Shown here piece by piece: positions 22,996-33,749 of a DNA stretch of 64,000 nt (position 1 is its first letter; each line of letters begins with the position of its first letter). The position numbers and the translations under genes are program-made. The stretch is from Asterias rubens (taxonomy: Eukaryota; Echinodermata; Asteroidea; Forcipulatida; Asteriidae): contig NC_047073.1 in the NCBI RefSeq assembly GCF_902459465.1, positions 6,945,036-7,009,035 of the forward strand, written 5' to 3'. The notes beneath the pieces were generated by a model that saw nothing but the letters and a program-made list of their open reading frames with translations, was not told the DNA's origin and did no database searches.

Positions 22996-25576
22996 CAAGA
23001 TCGGGGTGGGGGGGGGGACCAGTGCGCGGGCGGGTGGGGTTGGTTGGCATTGGCCCGGTTTTATGGTAACTAGATTTATCCTCGCCTCATTCGTGACATG
23101 ATTAAGATAGGGATGTTGATGATTATTATTAACAATAAAAAAACTTAGCCTACATCCAATATGTGAAATTTATTTTATTAATTTTACATCCAATTTGTGA
23201 AATTTATTTTATTAATGTTATCAATTTTTCAGAGTCACAGAAAAATTATAGGAGACAAGAAAATTGCATGTGAAAGAGCAGCATAAAAACGGTAAACTTT
23301 ATGATTACTGCTGATCTTCCGATAAAACTTCTGAAAGAAATTAAACAATACTTCAACTAACAGAGAAATATCCATCTTTTTAACAAAAAAATTAAATAAC
23401 AATAAAATAAATAATGATGCTCGGTAAGGTAGACCAGGTTGTTGAAAATTGCATGCACGTTTCCCAGCACAAGTAATTCAATATTTTTTTAACGTGAAAA
23501 CATTCTTGTTGGTTTTACATATTTCACACAATGGAGGTATAAACACTTTTAAAATTATTTTAGGATATTACCATTCGACGTATATATTGTCAACCCACAT
23601 TGGTGTGTATTTTTCCGTTCCCTCACGGACCAAATACAACCTATGTCCTCCTATAATTACTCAACTCACATTTCTTAAAAAGAACTTGCTATTGGCAGAC
23701 TTCATCAGCTTTCCAGAAATGAATACCGCAAGTCATGCACTAATTAATACCTTTTGGTTCCTAGTTTAATTTTAAAAAGTGAGGGATGGCAGTCACATAA
23801 CCCCAAAACTTATATTAACGGGTCTTATAATAGTTGTAAAAATATCCAGCTTATACCTTTTTTGCTATAATCTTGTTACTGTGACGTCCGTTCCTATAAC
23901 TACTGACAAATATTTGATTCAACTTTCAAGTTTGAACACAATAATTAATATAAAAATATAAAGAACATCTATTTCCAATTCATTGATGTCCGTCCCTCAC
24001 GCATAAAGAAAGCCGTTTAAAAATCATTTGAAACTTAGCATTGGTGGAAATACGATATGCAAAGGTTTTCATGTAATGACTATAATAAATCTTATTTTAA
24101 CTATGACTTGGATGACGCTTAAGACTTCATCCAGCTCAAATTAATATAAAACACTTCGAAATTTGAACATGAAGAAATCAGCGGGCCATTGACAGCTGTC
24201 AGAGTGGCATCAACATCATCTGTCCCGTCAATCATGAATAACTATAGGAGCTCATTGAAGCACTTTGATTGGCCGAAACCACTTTAGTGAACAAACTACG
24301 CCGTGTGACCATGATATGTTGTGTAGATTACTTCTCAAGTTGGCTAAATCAGAAATGCCAAAACTGTTTCTTTTTCTCACTAGACATGCCACGGGTCCTT
24401 GTGCATTGTCTTCAGCATTGAATGCTGGTCAAAGAAAATAAATATTAACAATATTAACTATTTTATTTCAATCATTGCTAACTTATATGTTCTACTATGT
24501 TTAAGGTTACTTCTCGAATTGTATTTAAATGTAATTCTGTGTGAAGTGAATTAATGAAAAAATCGAATTCCATAAACTTTTTCATTTCAATTGTTGCCAA
24601 CTTAGTTCTCGAAGTGGATTAATCTATCCTTTTATTTCACTTAGTTAACTTATATATACTACGGGTATAATTTTTAAGATTACTTCTCAAATTGGCTAAA
24701 TCTAATTGTTGAATTTGATAACGCTCCATGTTACTAATTTGCTTATATTTTTGATTAGAAACAAAAATATTCAATTATAATAAAACAATTACAAAATTAA
24801 TTTGAGTGGATTTTCAAGTGTATCTTGTATGTGCCTCCACCCCCACCAGCTTTGAAAGCCCTAAATCAAATAGCCGACGAATAAACAAAATAGTATTAAT
24901 ACTGTTAAAATAGTCTACAAACAACAAGGATCTCACCTGTTGGTAACTCTTTCCACAATTGTGAAAGCCCTTGAAATAGATCAAACAAAAATAGGTAATG
25001 TAAGTCTTGTTTTGTTATCTAGTCATGTAAAACTGACAGTGCGAGACAGAAGCACTTTCTAAAGTTTTTCTTACCATGACAAGCACTCAGCTGGAAATGC
25101 CAAACTATTGAATGCTGTCAAATCAAGTAGGGAATCCTAAGATTAAGAAAGTAATATTTATTTAAAAAATAAAAAATTTAAAAAAATAAAATAAAAATGT
25201 GGAAAAGTAAAAATATTAATAGAATCTTTAAAAAACTCAACTGAGAAACAAATTGGATTCTCCACCTGGCCCACAAGTCTTATCCCGTTTAATTAAAGGT
25301 ATTTTCAAATTCTATCTTATTTCCCCCCCCCCCCCCCAAATAAAAGAGAAAAAAAAACTATAAAGTATTTTCTAAAAAAAAAATATTCTGCACTGTTCTA
25401 GCTAGTCTAGGACTCTAGGGGGATTAAATTAAACATTTAACTAATCAAGAATTTATGTATCAAAAGTTGTCTGGTACTTACAAATCCACACACACTCACA
25501 CACAACAATGTGCCATCTCTGAACTGCTGCTGTGGTTTTCACAGGACGCCCGCCCTCTGTTGTTATGGAAGTGCTA

Positions 25577-25865
25577 ATTCATCTCACCCCTGTATCATAA
25601 TGGAATGGTCGCAACACGGGTTGTAAGCCAAGATGGCGTCCAACCGCGCTCCGCGGAAGTTCGCTTTTTTCCGGGTAAAAAACTACGACTTTTCGTGAAG
25701 TAAAGCCGTTGTATTTATGTTAATATAAAATAGTGCACATTGTTTTAATAAACCGTTGGTTAGTTTGCTGTTTTTAAGGTGTCTGAAACTTGTTGTCGGC
25801 GAGTTGTCGGCGCTCTGGACGAGTTGTCGGCGTTGTCGGCGAGTTGTCGGCTTTTAGTAGGACCC
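25577..25865 (-). repeat. Right TIR of nested element
   Basis: Reverse complement of the left TIR, with a small insertion (GTTTTAATAAACCGTTGG near 25741) and extra GTTGTCGGC copies at 25789-25850. The outer end TTTTAGTAGGACCC abuts ACGAGTG. Confidence 0.85.
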
Positions 25866-26017
25866 ACGAGTGGAGTGTAGTGCAGAACGGTGGTTCACGG
25901 ACGCATGTAGATAGATGGGCTCACGGACTGATCGGTTGTCCTTTTTTGCTTTTCTCCTGGACGGGTTCTCTTCAGTTTTTCATTATAGAAAAGCGTAACT
26001 TAGAGTTCTATGATGAA

Positions 26018-26036
26018 TACTTCACCGCTGCCACCA
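26018..26036 (-). other. Primer binding site of the Gypsy element
   Basis: Minus strand directly after the 5' LTR reads TGGTGGCAGCGGTGAAG, the expected TGG start complementary to a tRNA CCA end. I cannot name the tRNA from this alone. Confidence 0.7.
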
Positions 26037-26097
26037 TGTTTCAATATGCCATGCTTCATACTTTAGTTAGTAAAACAACTTTATGCATATTGCAACA
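26037..26097 (-). repeat. Gypsy 5' LTR with ~98 bp internal deletion (61 bp)
   Basis: Same ends as the 159 bp LTR. Sequence jumps from GTTAGTAAA to ACAACTTTATGC with TAAAC-type microhomology at the breakpoint. Followed by the target repeat CTGAC at 26098. Confidence 0.88.
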
Positions 26098-26324
26098 CTG
26101 ACGTCCTACCAGTACCAGGGCTAGGGATAGGGCTAGCCTTCGCCATGAACACTTAAATAAATTCAAAAATTAATTATTATTATTACTATTTTATTCGCCA
26201 TAACAGTACAAAACAAAATACATTGACAACATTATACCCCAACCAAGATGGGCAAGGGACAACAAAAGCAAATACATACTATGTTTTATGATCCGTAGAT
26301 CTGTTGCCCCACATTTCAACTAAC

Positions 26325-26351
26325 CTTAGGTTTTCTCGTTGCTACTGCCAT
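26325..26351 (-). CDS. Possible first coding exon, 9 codons
   Basis: Minus strand: AAAATATGG start context, then nine codons (MAVATRKPK) and a donor AAG/GTTAGT. A relatively GC- and CpG-rich stretch (26380-26580, with repeated CGCGAATTC) lies upstream, as expected of a promoter. No downstream exon was found because the Gypsy insertion occupies that side. Weak; offered only as a candidate. Confidence 0.2.
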
Positions 26352-26699
26352 ATTTTGCTGAAAACGGAAGTCGAAAAACTACATCCACTCAGCCTCGAGC
26401 CAGTCAGTTTCGGCAAATTTTTCAGCGCAAGGAATGCCAGGACCAAACGTACACACAGGGACGCGATTATACCAAGCTGAAGCTAGCCGCGAATTCTCTC
26501 AGCCGCGAATTCCCAGCCGCTAATTCGAGTCGCCGCGCCAGCCGCGCTTTTCCCGTTTCACGAAGCGACAACATTTCCTAAGTTGTTCACCCACACTTTA
26601 GCCACTGTTTCTTTAGTTTGGTAAATTCATGGCAATTTTGAATATTGGTTTTGTAAAATTTCGTTCATTATAACAAAATGGAGGCCAAATTAGGGTAAG

Positions 26700-27786
26700 A
26701 TAATTGATTGTTTAATGCTTTATTCGATCCATCAATCTTTATTAGTAACGTAGTCGACTCTCTGCAGTTGTTTTGAAAAAGACAAACGTTAAACCAAAGT
26801 ACCGTACGTAATTAACAAATAATTTAATCATTAAGACCATTTCATAACACATCTAAATATTCCGTTGAGCTAATTAGAACAACAAATTTGTTCCTAGTTT
26901 TACCATTTAATATATTGTGTGAGGTTTGTCTATTTTGAAGGGAATTTTTACTAACTAAATCAACGTACTTAGTCACTTTAAAACAAAATGTACCTCACAT
27001 AATTGACAAATAATTAATTTTGAGTGTTTGATCATCAAGACCATTTCATAACACATCGAAATATTCCGTTGCAGCTAGTTACACCATCTAATTAGTTCTT
27101 AAATAAACCACTTTATATGTTGTGGGTTTTGTCTCATTTGAAGGGAATTTTTAGCAAAGAAATAATGTAAGTAGTCACTTTAAAACAAAATGTACCTCAC
27201 ATAATTAACAAATTGTTAGTTTTTAGTGTTTAATCATTAAGACCATTTCATAACACATTAAAATATTCCGTTGAAGCTATTTACACCAACTAATTAGTTC
27301 TTAAATAAACCACTTTATATGTTATGGGTTTTGTCTCGTTTGAAGGGAATTTTTATCAAAGAAATAACGTAAGTAGTCACTTTAAAACAAAATTTACCTT
27401 ACATAATTAACAAATAGTTAATTTTTAGTGTTTAATTGTTAAGTCCATTTAATAACACATCGAAATATTCCGTTGCAGCTAATTAGACCATGATTAGACC
27501 AACTAATTGGTGCCTAATTATACCACTTTAAATGCGGACCGCAATTTTAAAGCGCTATTTACGTTATTTCTATGATATAAGAATACGCTTTAAAAGAGAC
27601 AAACCCGTTACGGGTTTGTCTCTTCTATGATATAAGAATACGCTTTAAAAGAGACAAACCCGTTACGGGTTTGTCTCTTTTAAAGCGTATTCTTATATCA
27701 TAGAAATAACGTAAATAGCGCTTTAAAACAAACTGCACTTTACATATGGTTTACAAATGGTTAATTTTTAGTATTTAATCATTAAG
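26700..27786 (+). repeat. Tandem ~203 bp repeats, about 5 diverged units
   Basis: Landmarks ATTAAGACCATTTCATAACA, AATATTCCGTTG, ACCACTTTATATGTTG and AACAAAATGTACCTCACATA recur at about 26837, 27040, 27239 and 27440. The last unit is modified by a palindrome at 27549-27727 and cut at 27786 by the 14.7 kb element. Confidence 0.85.
27549..27727. repeat. Nested palindrome
   Basis: AAAGCGCTATTTACGTTATT...GATATAAGAATACGC on the left returns inverted on the right. AGAGACAAACCCGTTACGGG (continuing TTTGTCTCT) is itself a perfect palindrome and is present twice, so the region can fold as two or three stacked hairpins. It replaces part of a 203 bp unit. Confidence 0.85.
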
Positions 27787-28231
27787 TATGGTGGCTTTAA
27801 AGGGACATCGCAAATATATATTGACGCCAATATTGACGCCAATATTTGCGACTTTTACCCCAAGTTGCAAATATTGACGCCAATATTGACGCCAATATTC
27901 ACGACTTGGCCCAAAGTCGCAAATATTGACGCCAATATTCACGCCAATATTCACGACTTGGCCCAAGTCGCAAATATTGACGCCAATATTGACGCCAATA
28001 TTCACGACATGGGCCCTATGTCGCAAATATTGACGCCAATATTGACGCCAATATTCACAACATGGGTCAAATGTCGCAAATATTGACGCCAATATTGACG
28101 CCAATATTCACGACATGGGCCCTATGACGCAAATATTGACGCCAATATTGACGCCAATATTCACGACATGGGCCCTATGTCGCAAATATTGACGCCAATA
28201 TTGACGCCAATATTCACGACATGGGCTACAT
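27787..28231 (+). repeat. Left minisatellite TIR
   Basis: After TATGGTGGCTTTAAAGGGAC come about eight units of ~52 bp built from TTGACGCCAATATTGACGCC plus variable spacers such as ACGACTTGGCCCAAAGTCGC and ACGACATGGGCCCTATGTCG. Stops after CACGACATGGGCTACA. Open frames here are repeat translations. Confidence 0.9.
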
Positions 28232-28500
28232 AACCCGAGTTTTTGTATGCTGTATGCAACTGCAAGTCAGGATGAGATGGTTGCCAACTTCTTCCACTAT
28301 ACAGCTTTTATTGGTAATGGTAACAATCTTTTTTAAGTCTTCTAGTGTACTGTATTACCATGATTACTAGTATAGTACTACTACTAGTTGTTATAAAAAA
28401 ATTGTTATTGTTTGTCATGTTTTTTTATGTTAACGAATGTATACATGGTATAGGCCTACCTAGTTTGTTGTAGTGTACCAGAGTCCCTATACCAAAGGGA
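28232..28500. other. Non-coding spacer inside the 14.7 kb element
   Basis: Sequence after the left array. No exon or promoter motif I can support; contains short TACTAG-rich stretches around 28365-28390. Confidence 0.4.
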
Positions 28501-28501
28501 G

Positions 28502-28900
28502 GTGTCGTGGCCGAGCGGATAAGAACACTGGACTCAAGCTCTGGTGTTTCTGATCAGCACTCAGCAGAGTGTGGGTTCGAATCCGGGTCGTGACACTTCT
28601 TGTGTCCTTAAGCAAGACACTTAACCTCTATTGCTTCGTCCTTAGGATGGGGCGTAAAGCCGTAGGTCCCGTGTGTTGTATTGAGATTTAGTAATGCACG
28701 TATAAAAGAACCCATAACACTCTTCGATAAGAGAAGGGGGTTCGCCCCGGTGTTTCTGGCAGTGCGTTTATCTTCAGGTATTTAAAGCTGCACTTTAATG
28801 AAGAAAGGAAGGAAATGTAGGAAAGTACTCTTTCCTTGACCTTTTGCTCAAGTTGGCAGTAGACCCTCCCCCTTCCCCCACACACAATCAATCATTCTAT
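28502..28900 (+). mobile_element. tRNA-Leu(CAA)-derived SINE
   Basis: The head is tRNA-like: GTGTCGTGGCCGAGCGG (A box), CTGGACTCAAGCTCTGG (anticodon arm with CAA), GGGTTCGAATCC (B box) and a closing GTGACAC that pairs with the 5' GTGTCGT. A tRNA-unrelated body follows (AAGCAAGACACTTAACC...AAAGAACCC). Pol III internal promoter boxes look intact. Confidence 0.85.
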
Positions 28901-28936
28901 TTCAATCCTGGATGCATACAGAATTTAAATTAAGGT

Positions 28937-29260
28937 TGTGCCTTGGCGGAGAAGAACACTGGACTCAATCAAGCTCTGGTGTTTCTGATCAGCAGTGTGT
29001 GGGTTCGACTCCTGGTCGTGACACTTTCGTCTTTAAGCAAGACACTTATCCATAATTACTGTGCCCTTCGGATGGGTTGAAAAGCTTCCGATCCCGTGTT
29101 TTGTGAAATGCATGTAAAAGAACCCAGTGAGTCGAATGACACTTATTGCAAAGAGGAGTTCACCCCACAGTGTACCTGGTTGGTTGATTGGCTGCATATT
29201 GCACCACTGCATCTTGTAAACTGTTACATCGTGCAATGTAAAGGAACAGGTCTTCAAAAA
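28937..29260 (+). mobile_element. Diverged tRNA-Leu-type SINE copy
   Basis: Same family as 28502: CTGGACTCAATCAAGCTCTGG (4-base insertion in the anticodon arm), GGGTTCGACTCCTGG and AAGCAAGACACTTATCC. The A box is degraded. Confidence 0.8.
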
Positions 29261-29572
29261 CGTACATGTGTGTAACTCATCATACCTTGCAGGAAAAACA
29301 TCAAAAGGCCCATGAGTTCCACTTCCATGTGGTGGATACCATACTAACTATTGTGGTTGTGATACATGTATACTATTTTACTGTAGGCCCATCATGTTAA
29401 TCATTTTTTATTTTACGTTTTATTTATTTTTTCATCCTGGGGTGGTGGTGGTGGGGGGGGGGGATGGTACATGCATGCCGCATGGAAATAATTACTAAAA
29501 CGTTATAATACACATAACTACATACTTGTTTCATTAGTGCACTGCATTGGGAGTAGTAATGGTGGTAGTAGT

Positions 29573-29938
29573 AATAATAATAATAATAATAATAACCAGT
29601 TTTATATAGCGCTTTATCACAGTATACTGTATCAAAGCGCTTCTGACACTTTTACCCCTGCTCACAGGGCCATTTATTTCATTCCTTTAAACCATCTCAG
29701 CTCCGTGGGGAGTATACAGCGGGTGCTGCGAGTAACCGCGCTCCAAGCTAATCATTCACATAAACCATCTCTGCTCTCACAGGTACCCATTTATTTGTGG
29801 GTGGAGAAAAGCAATTACAGTAAAGTGTCTTGCTCAAGGACACGAGTGTCACGACCGGGATTCGAACACACACTCTGCTGAACAGAAATCACCAGAGCTT
29901 GAGTCCGGTGCTCTTATTCGCTGGGCCAAAACACCCCA
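29573..29938 (-). mobile_element. tRNA-Leu-type SINE, minus strand, with ATT tail
   Basis: Read on the minus strand: a degraded A box near 29930, CTCAAGCTCTGGTGATTTC, the B box GTGTTCGAATCCCGG, a body ending GCGCTATATAAAACTGG, and an (ATT)n tail (plus-strand AATAATAAT at 29573-29595). The body differs from the + strand SINEs. Confidence 0.8.
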
Positions 29939-30796
29939 TCTAGCATTGATACATTCCCAACACAGTGTAAAAAGTAATAATACAATATAAAAACAGCATA
30001 TAAATTTGACTACCACAGTTTTGTTACATTGTGCATCTCATTAATGTTTGCGGACATTTGGTGCATACATTTGTTATTGTATCAATTGACCTTTGCAATT
30101 TAATTTATAATGTTTTTACATTGTGACAGATTTATTCTTCATTTTCTTACACATAGCTTTTGCTGTTCATGTTGGAAGTTGAAGGAGTTCTCCCAGTGTA
30201 CTGTCCGGCTGCTGAGGAAATGGAAGTGGGTCATGCTGTGGGTATCGTTCGATGTGTCAACGACTCCAAAGATATCATCACCTACATGTAAACCGGTAAA
30301 TATGGTGTAGTTATTGAAAACATTGGCTGGGGAAGAGGTTGTCTTATTGTAGTTATTATTGTATAACACAATAGACTACTTTTAACAAGTTTATTCACAT
30401 TTTTTAACAGTTTCTTAATCAGCACACAGTCTTTCAAATCTGGTATAAATGTGTTTTGTATACTAACAAAATTCTTTTTTGCACCACCCTGTTACTTTAA
30501 GTTTGCCCGCCGTTACATAGTCAGTTCTTTACATGTTCTAAGAAGACATTTTATCAATATGGTTTACCCACAAATACTTCACAATTATTGCTTTCCACCA
30601 TGCATTCAAAGCTTAAAATCCATTTTTAAGCTAATCTGTTTCCTTCACTCACCAATCTGATGGAACCCAATAGGTACCTTTCAATGTTGTTTCCTAAAAT
30701 GAAATGTACACTTATGTAAATGTTTTGCAAATCAAATCAATAGCCTCATTTAAATTTCCATATCTGTATCTGTTTTCAATATTTTGGGTGGGACAG
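29939..30796. other. AT-rich region upstream of the transposase exons
   Basis: May hold 5' exons. A possible one is 30158-30297 (acceptor TTCTTACACATAG, donor AACCG/GTAAAT), but two frames are open and I recognise neither. Otherwise nothing seen. Confidence 0.3.
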
Positions 30797-33749
30797 AGAA
30801 ACTGTTAGTCAGTTCTTGCAAGTGCTTGATCCACAAGGTGTGGAAGCTCGGAAGCACCGTCGATTTCGCAGAAGGATGTATTTCAATAAAGGACCCCACT
30901 ACCTCATCCACATTGACGGATACGACAAGCTTAAGCCCTATGGTTTTGCAATTCATGGTGCTATTGACGGGTCAGTATATTATGTTTATCCTGTAAAAAT
31001 TGTATTTTTCCACTAATTGCCATGTATTTACCCATTGAATGGCCACCACGCCTGATACTTCACTGAGGCAGCAATGGAGCTGATCTCCTTATAGACATTT
31101 ATCACAGGTGCAGCCATCTTATTTTGTTGCCATTCAAATCACTGTGAACAAATCATGGTTGGAGGGACAAGTAGAGTCTGGTACCTTCGACATTATTTAC
31201 TATATTAGTAAATGGGCATACATAGAACAAGACATAAAAGCTTACAGTATCACAAAGTTCTTTTGCCTTGATGCCCCCTTTAAAGTATTCAAATAGACCT
31301 CTATATTTTCCTCTTGGAGGTGCCGTGCTAGAATGAGATATCATATGACTTGACCATGAATACAAGTAGGCTGTGTCAGTGAAGATGTTTGCTAGCATCT
31401 AGGAAAAGTTTTTTTTTAATTTTACACACAAATATTGACAGTGCAACCATACTTTGATTTTTTTTCCCTTTAGGTTTTCTCGGCGAATCCTGTGGCTTGA
31501 GGTTGGACCGACAAATAATGACCCAAAGGTTGTTGCTCAATATTTTGTGGACTATATACAACAAATAAAAGGTAAATTGTATTCTTAAAATGTGTTGCAT
31601 GGTTACATGCAAATGCAATACACATTGGTTCATGTTTTTGATGGGACATTATGCAAGTTTCAAACATAGTGTTAAAAACAATTGAAAAAAGGAAGAAGAA
31701 AAAATGTGATTAATTGAGTGTGAAGGCCATTTCACATTTGTTTTTTACCAAGCTACACAGTATGTACTTGTTTTACAATATTATTTTGTGCAGCAAAAAC
31801 AGGTTTCTGTTAATATAGAACATTATTAGTTGCACTGTTTATGCAAGAGCTTCAGCTACAGGATTATGTATTTGCCAGCCTCATTTCTTTGGAGTGTCCT
31901 GGCTCATTATTGTGTATTACCATACATACAAGGTATATGGCCTAATGTCTCATCTGAATGATGGAGCAATGATAGTAGTGTGTGTTAGTTAAGCACACCA
32001 GTGCAATGACTGGGCCAATATTAACCCACACTATAAAAGCACCAGATTTTTGATCCAGTGCATTAGCTTATCCAGTAAGCCTACAATTCTGCGGCAAGCT
32101 AAGACGTAAAAGTGGACTGGTTGATCAGTTGCCATCCTCCTCTAATAGGTTTGTCATTTCTTGTTTTGCTCGATTTTTTATAGGGGTTCCACATGTCATA
32201 AGGACAGATCGCGGCACAGAAAATACACTGATTGAGGATATACAAATAGCATTTCGCTACTACCATGAAGATGAGCGAGCAGGATTCAATAGCTTCTTAT
32301 ACGGGAAGTCAACCTCAAACCAGGTGTGTTTTCTCTTCTACTTTTAAATTGGTTATAGTCTGTACAAAACCACCGAGTGTCACAATTGTTTGTAATAGTA
32401 TTTCAAAGGATTCATGTGATTGAGCATTTAGGTACATGTATTTTTCTGCTAAATACCTTTGTCTGTAGCTATCATGGGAGGAGGCAGCATAATGTATTTC
32501 CCAAGTGTTTTGGTTATGAGAAACCTTAATGAAATGTTATATCTTATACATGAAATGATCTTGATTTATTGTAAATAAGAAAACACATCCTCATTTAGTG
32601 TGAAATTTCGTTTTACAGCGAATTGAGCGGTGGTGGGGTAGTATGAGACATGGTTCAATTGATTTCTGGCTCATGCTCTTCAAAGATATGCGTGACTCTG
32701 GGCTTTTGGACAATTCATCTGCGTGGCAACTGTAAGTACCTCAGTCTACTTTATGGTACTTTGACAGAAGTTCCTTAAATTTGTTCAGTATAAAACTATG
32801 ACCAGTTCTGGCTACTTTTCGCTTTGAATCTGATGCCATTGTAATTTGAGATTGCCTTATTCCAAGTCATTTACGTTTTAGTAAGTTGAAATGGTTTTAT
32901 TTGATGATACTCATTATTCTAGTTGTCATTTTGTTTTGCTTTTTACAATTCAGAGAATGCATGAGATTCTCTTTCACTGGGTTGCTGCGTGCAGAACTGC
33001 ATCAAGTTGGGCAACTATGGAATGAACATCACATCCGTCCATGCCGTAACACTGTTGCTTCCAGTGGGAAACCAGATGAGATGTATTTCTTACCAGAACT
33101 TTATGGTATGTAAGCCTTCTGCAGGTCAATTTCAAAGTTTCAACACAAACACAATTAAGTGGAGTTTACAGTACCAATTAAAATACATAATCTCAACAAT
33201 AAAATGTTTTTATCATTTCAGTCTCATTTGCATAACTAATGATGGAGTAATTATACTTGTGGAATATAATATTTGTTCACTCCACACATTCATGTATTCA
33301 AGGTTGATTTAGCTGTAAATGATCAGTCTATGTTAAATAAAACTGACTGTGTATACCCTGCATTAGCCATTAAACTGTTGCAGATTAACATTAAAAAATG
33401 CGAACAGTCAGTGAATCAAGCTGGCATCATACCCTATAGGGTTTTTACTGTGAACAACTGTTTATTGTTGTCTTCTGAACATTCTGGTATTGATTTTAAC
33501 GATAACAAGAATGACTTTATTATTCAAATCATAGATACCCACGACTTCAAACATAATGTACCAATGACAGATGTGGAAGCAGTGCAAGGCATCTGTGTAC
33601 GACTTGACAGATTTGGTTGTTCTGAAGACTTTGTGGAGGTAGCAGAATTTGTCATGCAACATAAGGGACTTGTCATGCCACATACTCCACAAGAAGGTGT
33701 TCGTTTTTATTTAGATATAAAAGAAGGAATTCTCAATTTGGCACGTTGA
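30797..33749 (+). CDS. Integrase-core (rve/DDE) transposase gene, spliced, IS3EU-like
   Basis: Five exons join in phase: 30797-30970, 31474-31571, 32184-32323, 32619-32731 and 32954-33105, each with GT-AG borders. A last coding block (33303-33749, stop TGA) follows, but its join to 33105 is out of phase, so a small exon may be missing. The product is an integrase-core protein. The first Asp is in HIDGYDKL, the second in RTDRGTEN and the Glu in STSNQRIERWW, 41 residues further on, so the D-D-E triad is intact. FSRRILWLEVGPTNNDPKV and FLPELYG are landmarks of an animal integrase-core family I recognise. Expected role: nuclear cut-and-join of the element ends. The N-terminal exon(s) are unidentified. 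No internal stop was found in the core, so this copy may be recent. Could be domesticated instead; the flanking TIRs argue for a transposon gene. Confidence 0.8.

Larger units (their letters stand above)
22746..25865. mobile_element. ~3.1 kb TIR element nested in the Gypsy leader
   Basis: Terminal inverted repeats of ~250-290 bp: left 22746-22995, right 25577-25865. Outer ends GGTCCTACTAAAAGCCGACA and its complement; inner ends at CACCCCTGTATCATAATGG. ACGAGTG lies at 22739-22745 and 25866-25872, a 7-bp (imperfect 8-bp) target duplication. The TIRs contain repeated GTTGTCGGC subterminal motifs. The ~2.6 kb interior is AT-rich (simple C14 run near 25322) with no convincing transposase frame; the 106-codon frame at 23449 has no recognisable domain. 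The TSD length fits hAT- or P-like superfamilies, but that is inference. Confidence 0.85.
17557..26097 (-). mobile_element. Ty3/Gypsy-type LTR retrotransposon, decayed, with two nested insertions
   Basis: LTRs share ends (TGTTTCAATATG...CATATTGCAACA). Flanks carry the same 5 bases, CTGAC, at 17552-17556 and 26098-26102. On the minus strand the order is LTR, PBS, leader, gag-protease, RT, RNase H, integrase, PPT, LTR. A 3.1 kb DNA element (22746-25865) sits in the leader and a 140 bp MITE (19902-20044) in the RNase H region. Coding sequence is broken by several frameshifts, so this copy is not autonomous. The RT has the VADDI form of the catalytic box, which I associate with the Mag/SURL branch of Gypsy; the branch call is inference. 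Confidence 0.92.

Noticed and set aside
27775-28104. Open frames rich in NIGVNIGVNI / QYWRQYWRQY (also 41885-42543)
   Set aside because: Translations of the TIR minisatellite in several frames, not genes.
28500-28600. Functional tRNA-Leu(CAA) gene
   Set aside because: A and B boxes are good, but the acceptor stem relies on wobble pairs, a SINE body follows and related copies lie nearby.
30110-30310. N-terminal exon of the transposase gene
   Set aside because: Possible splice borders, but two competing frames and no family similarity I can recognise; left as an open question.
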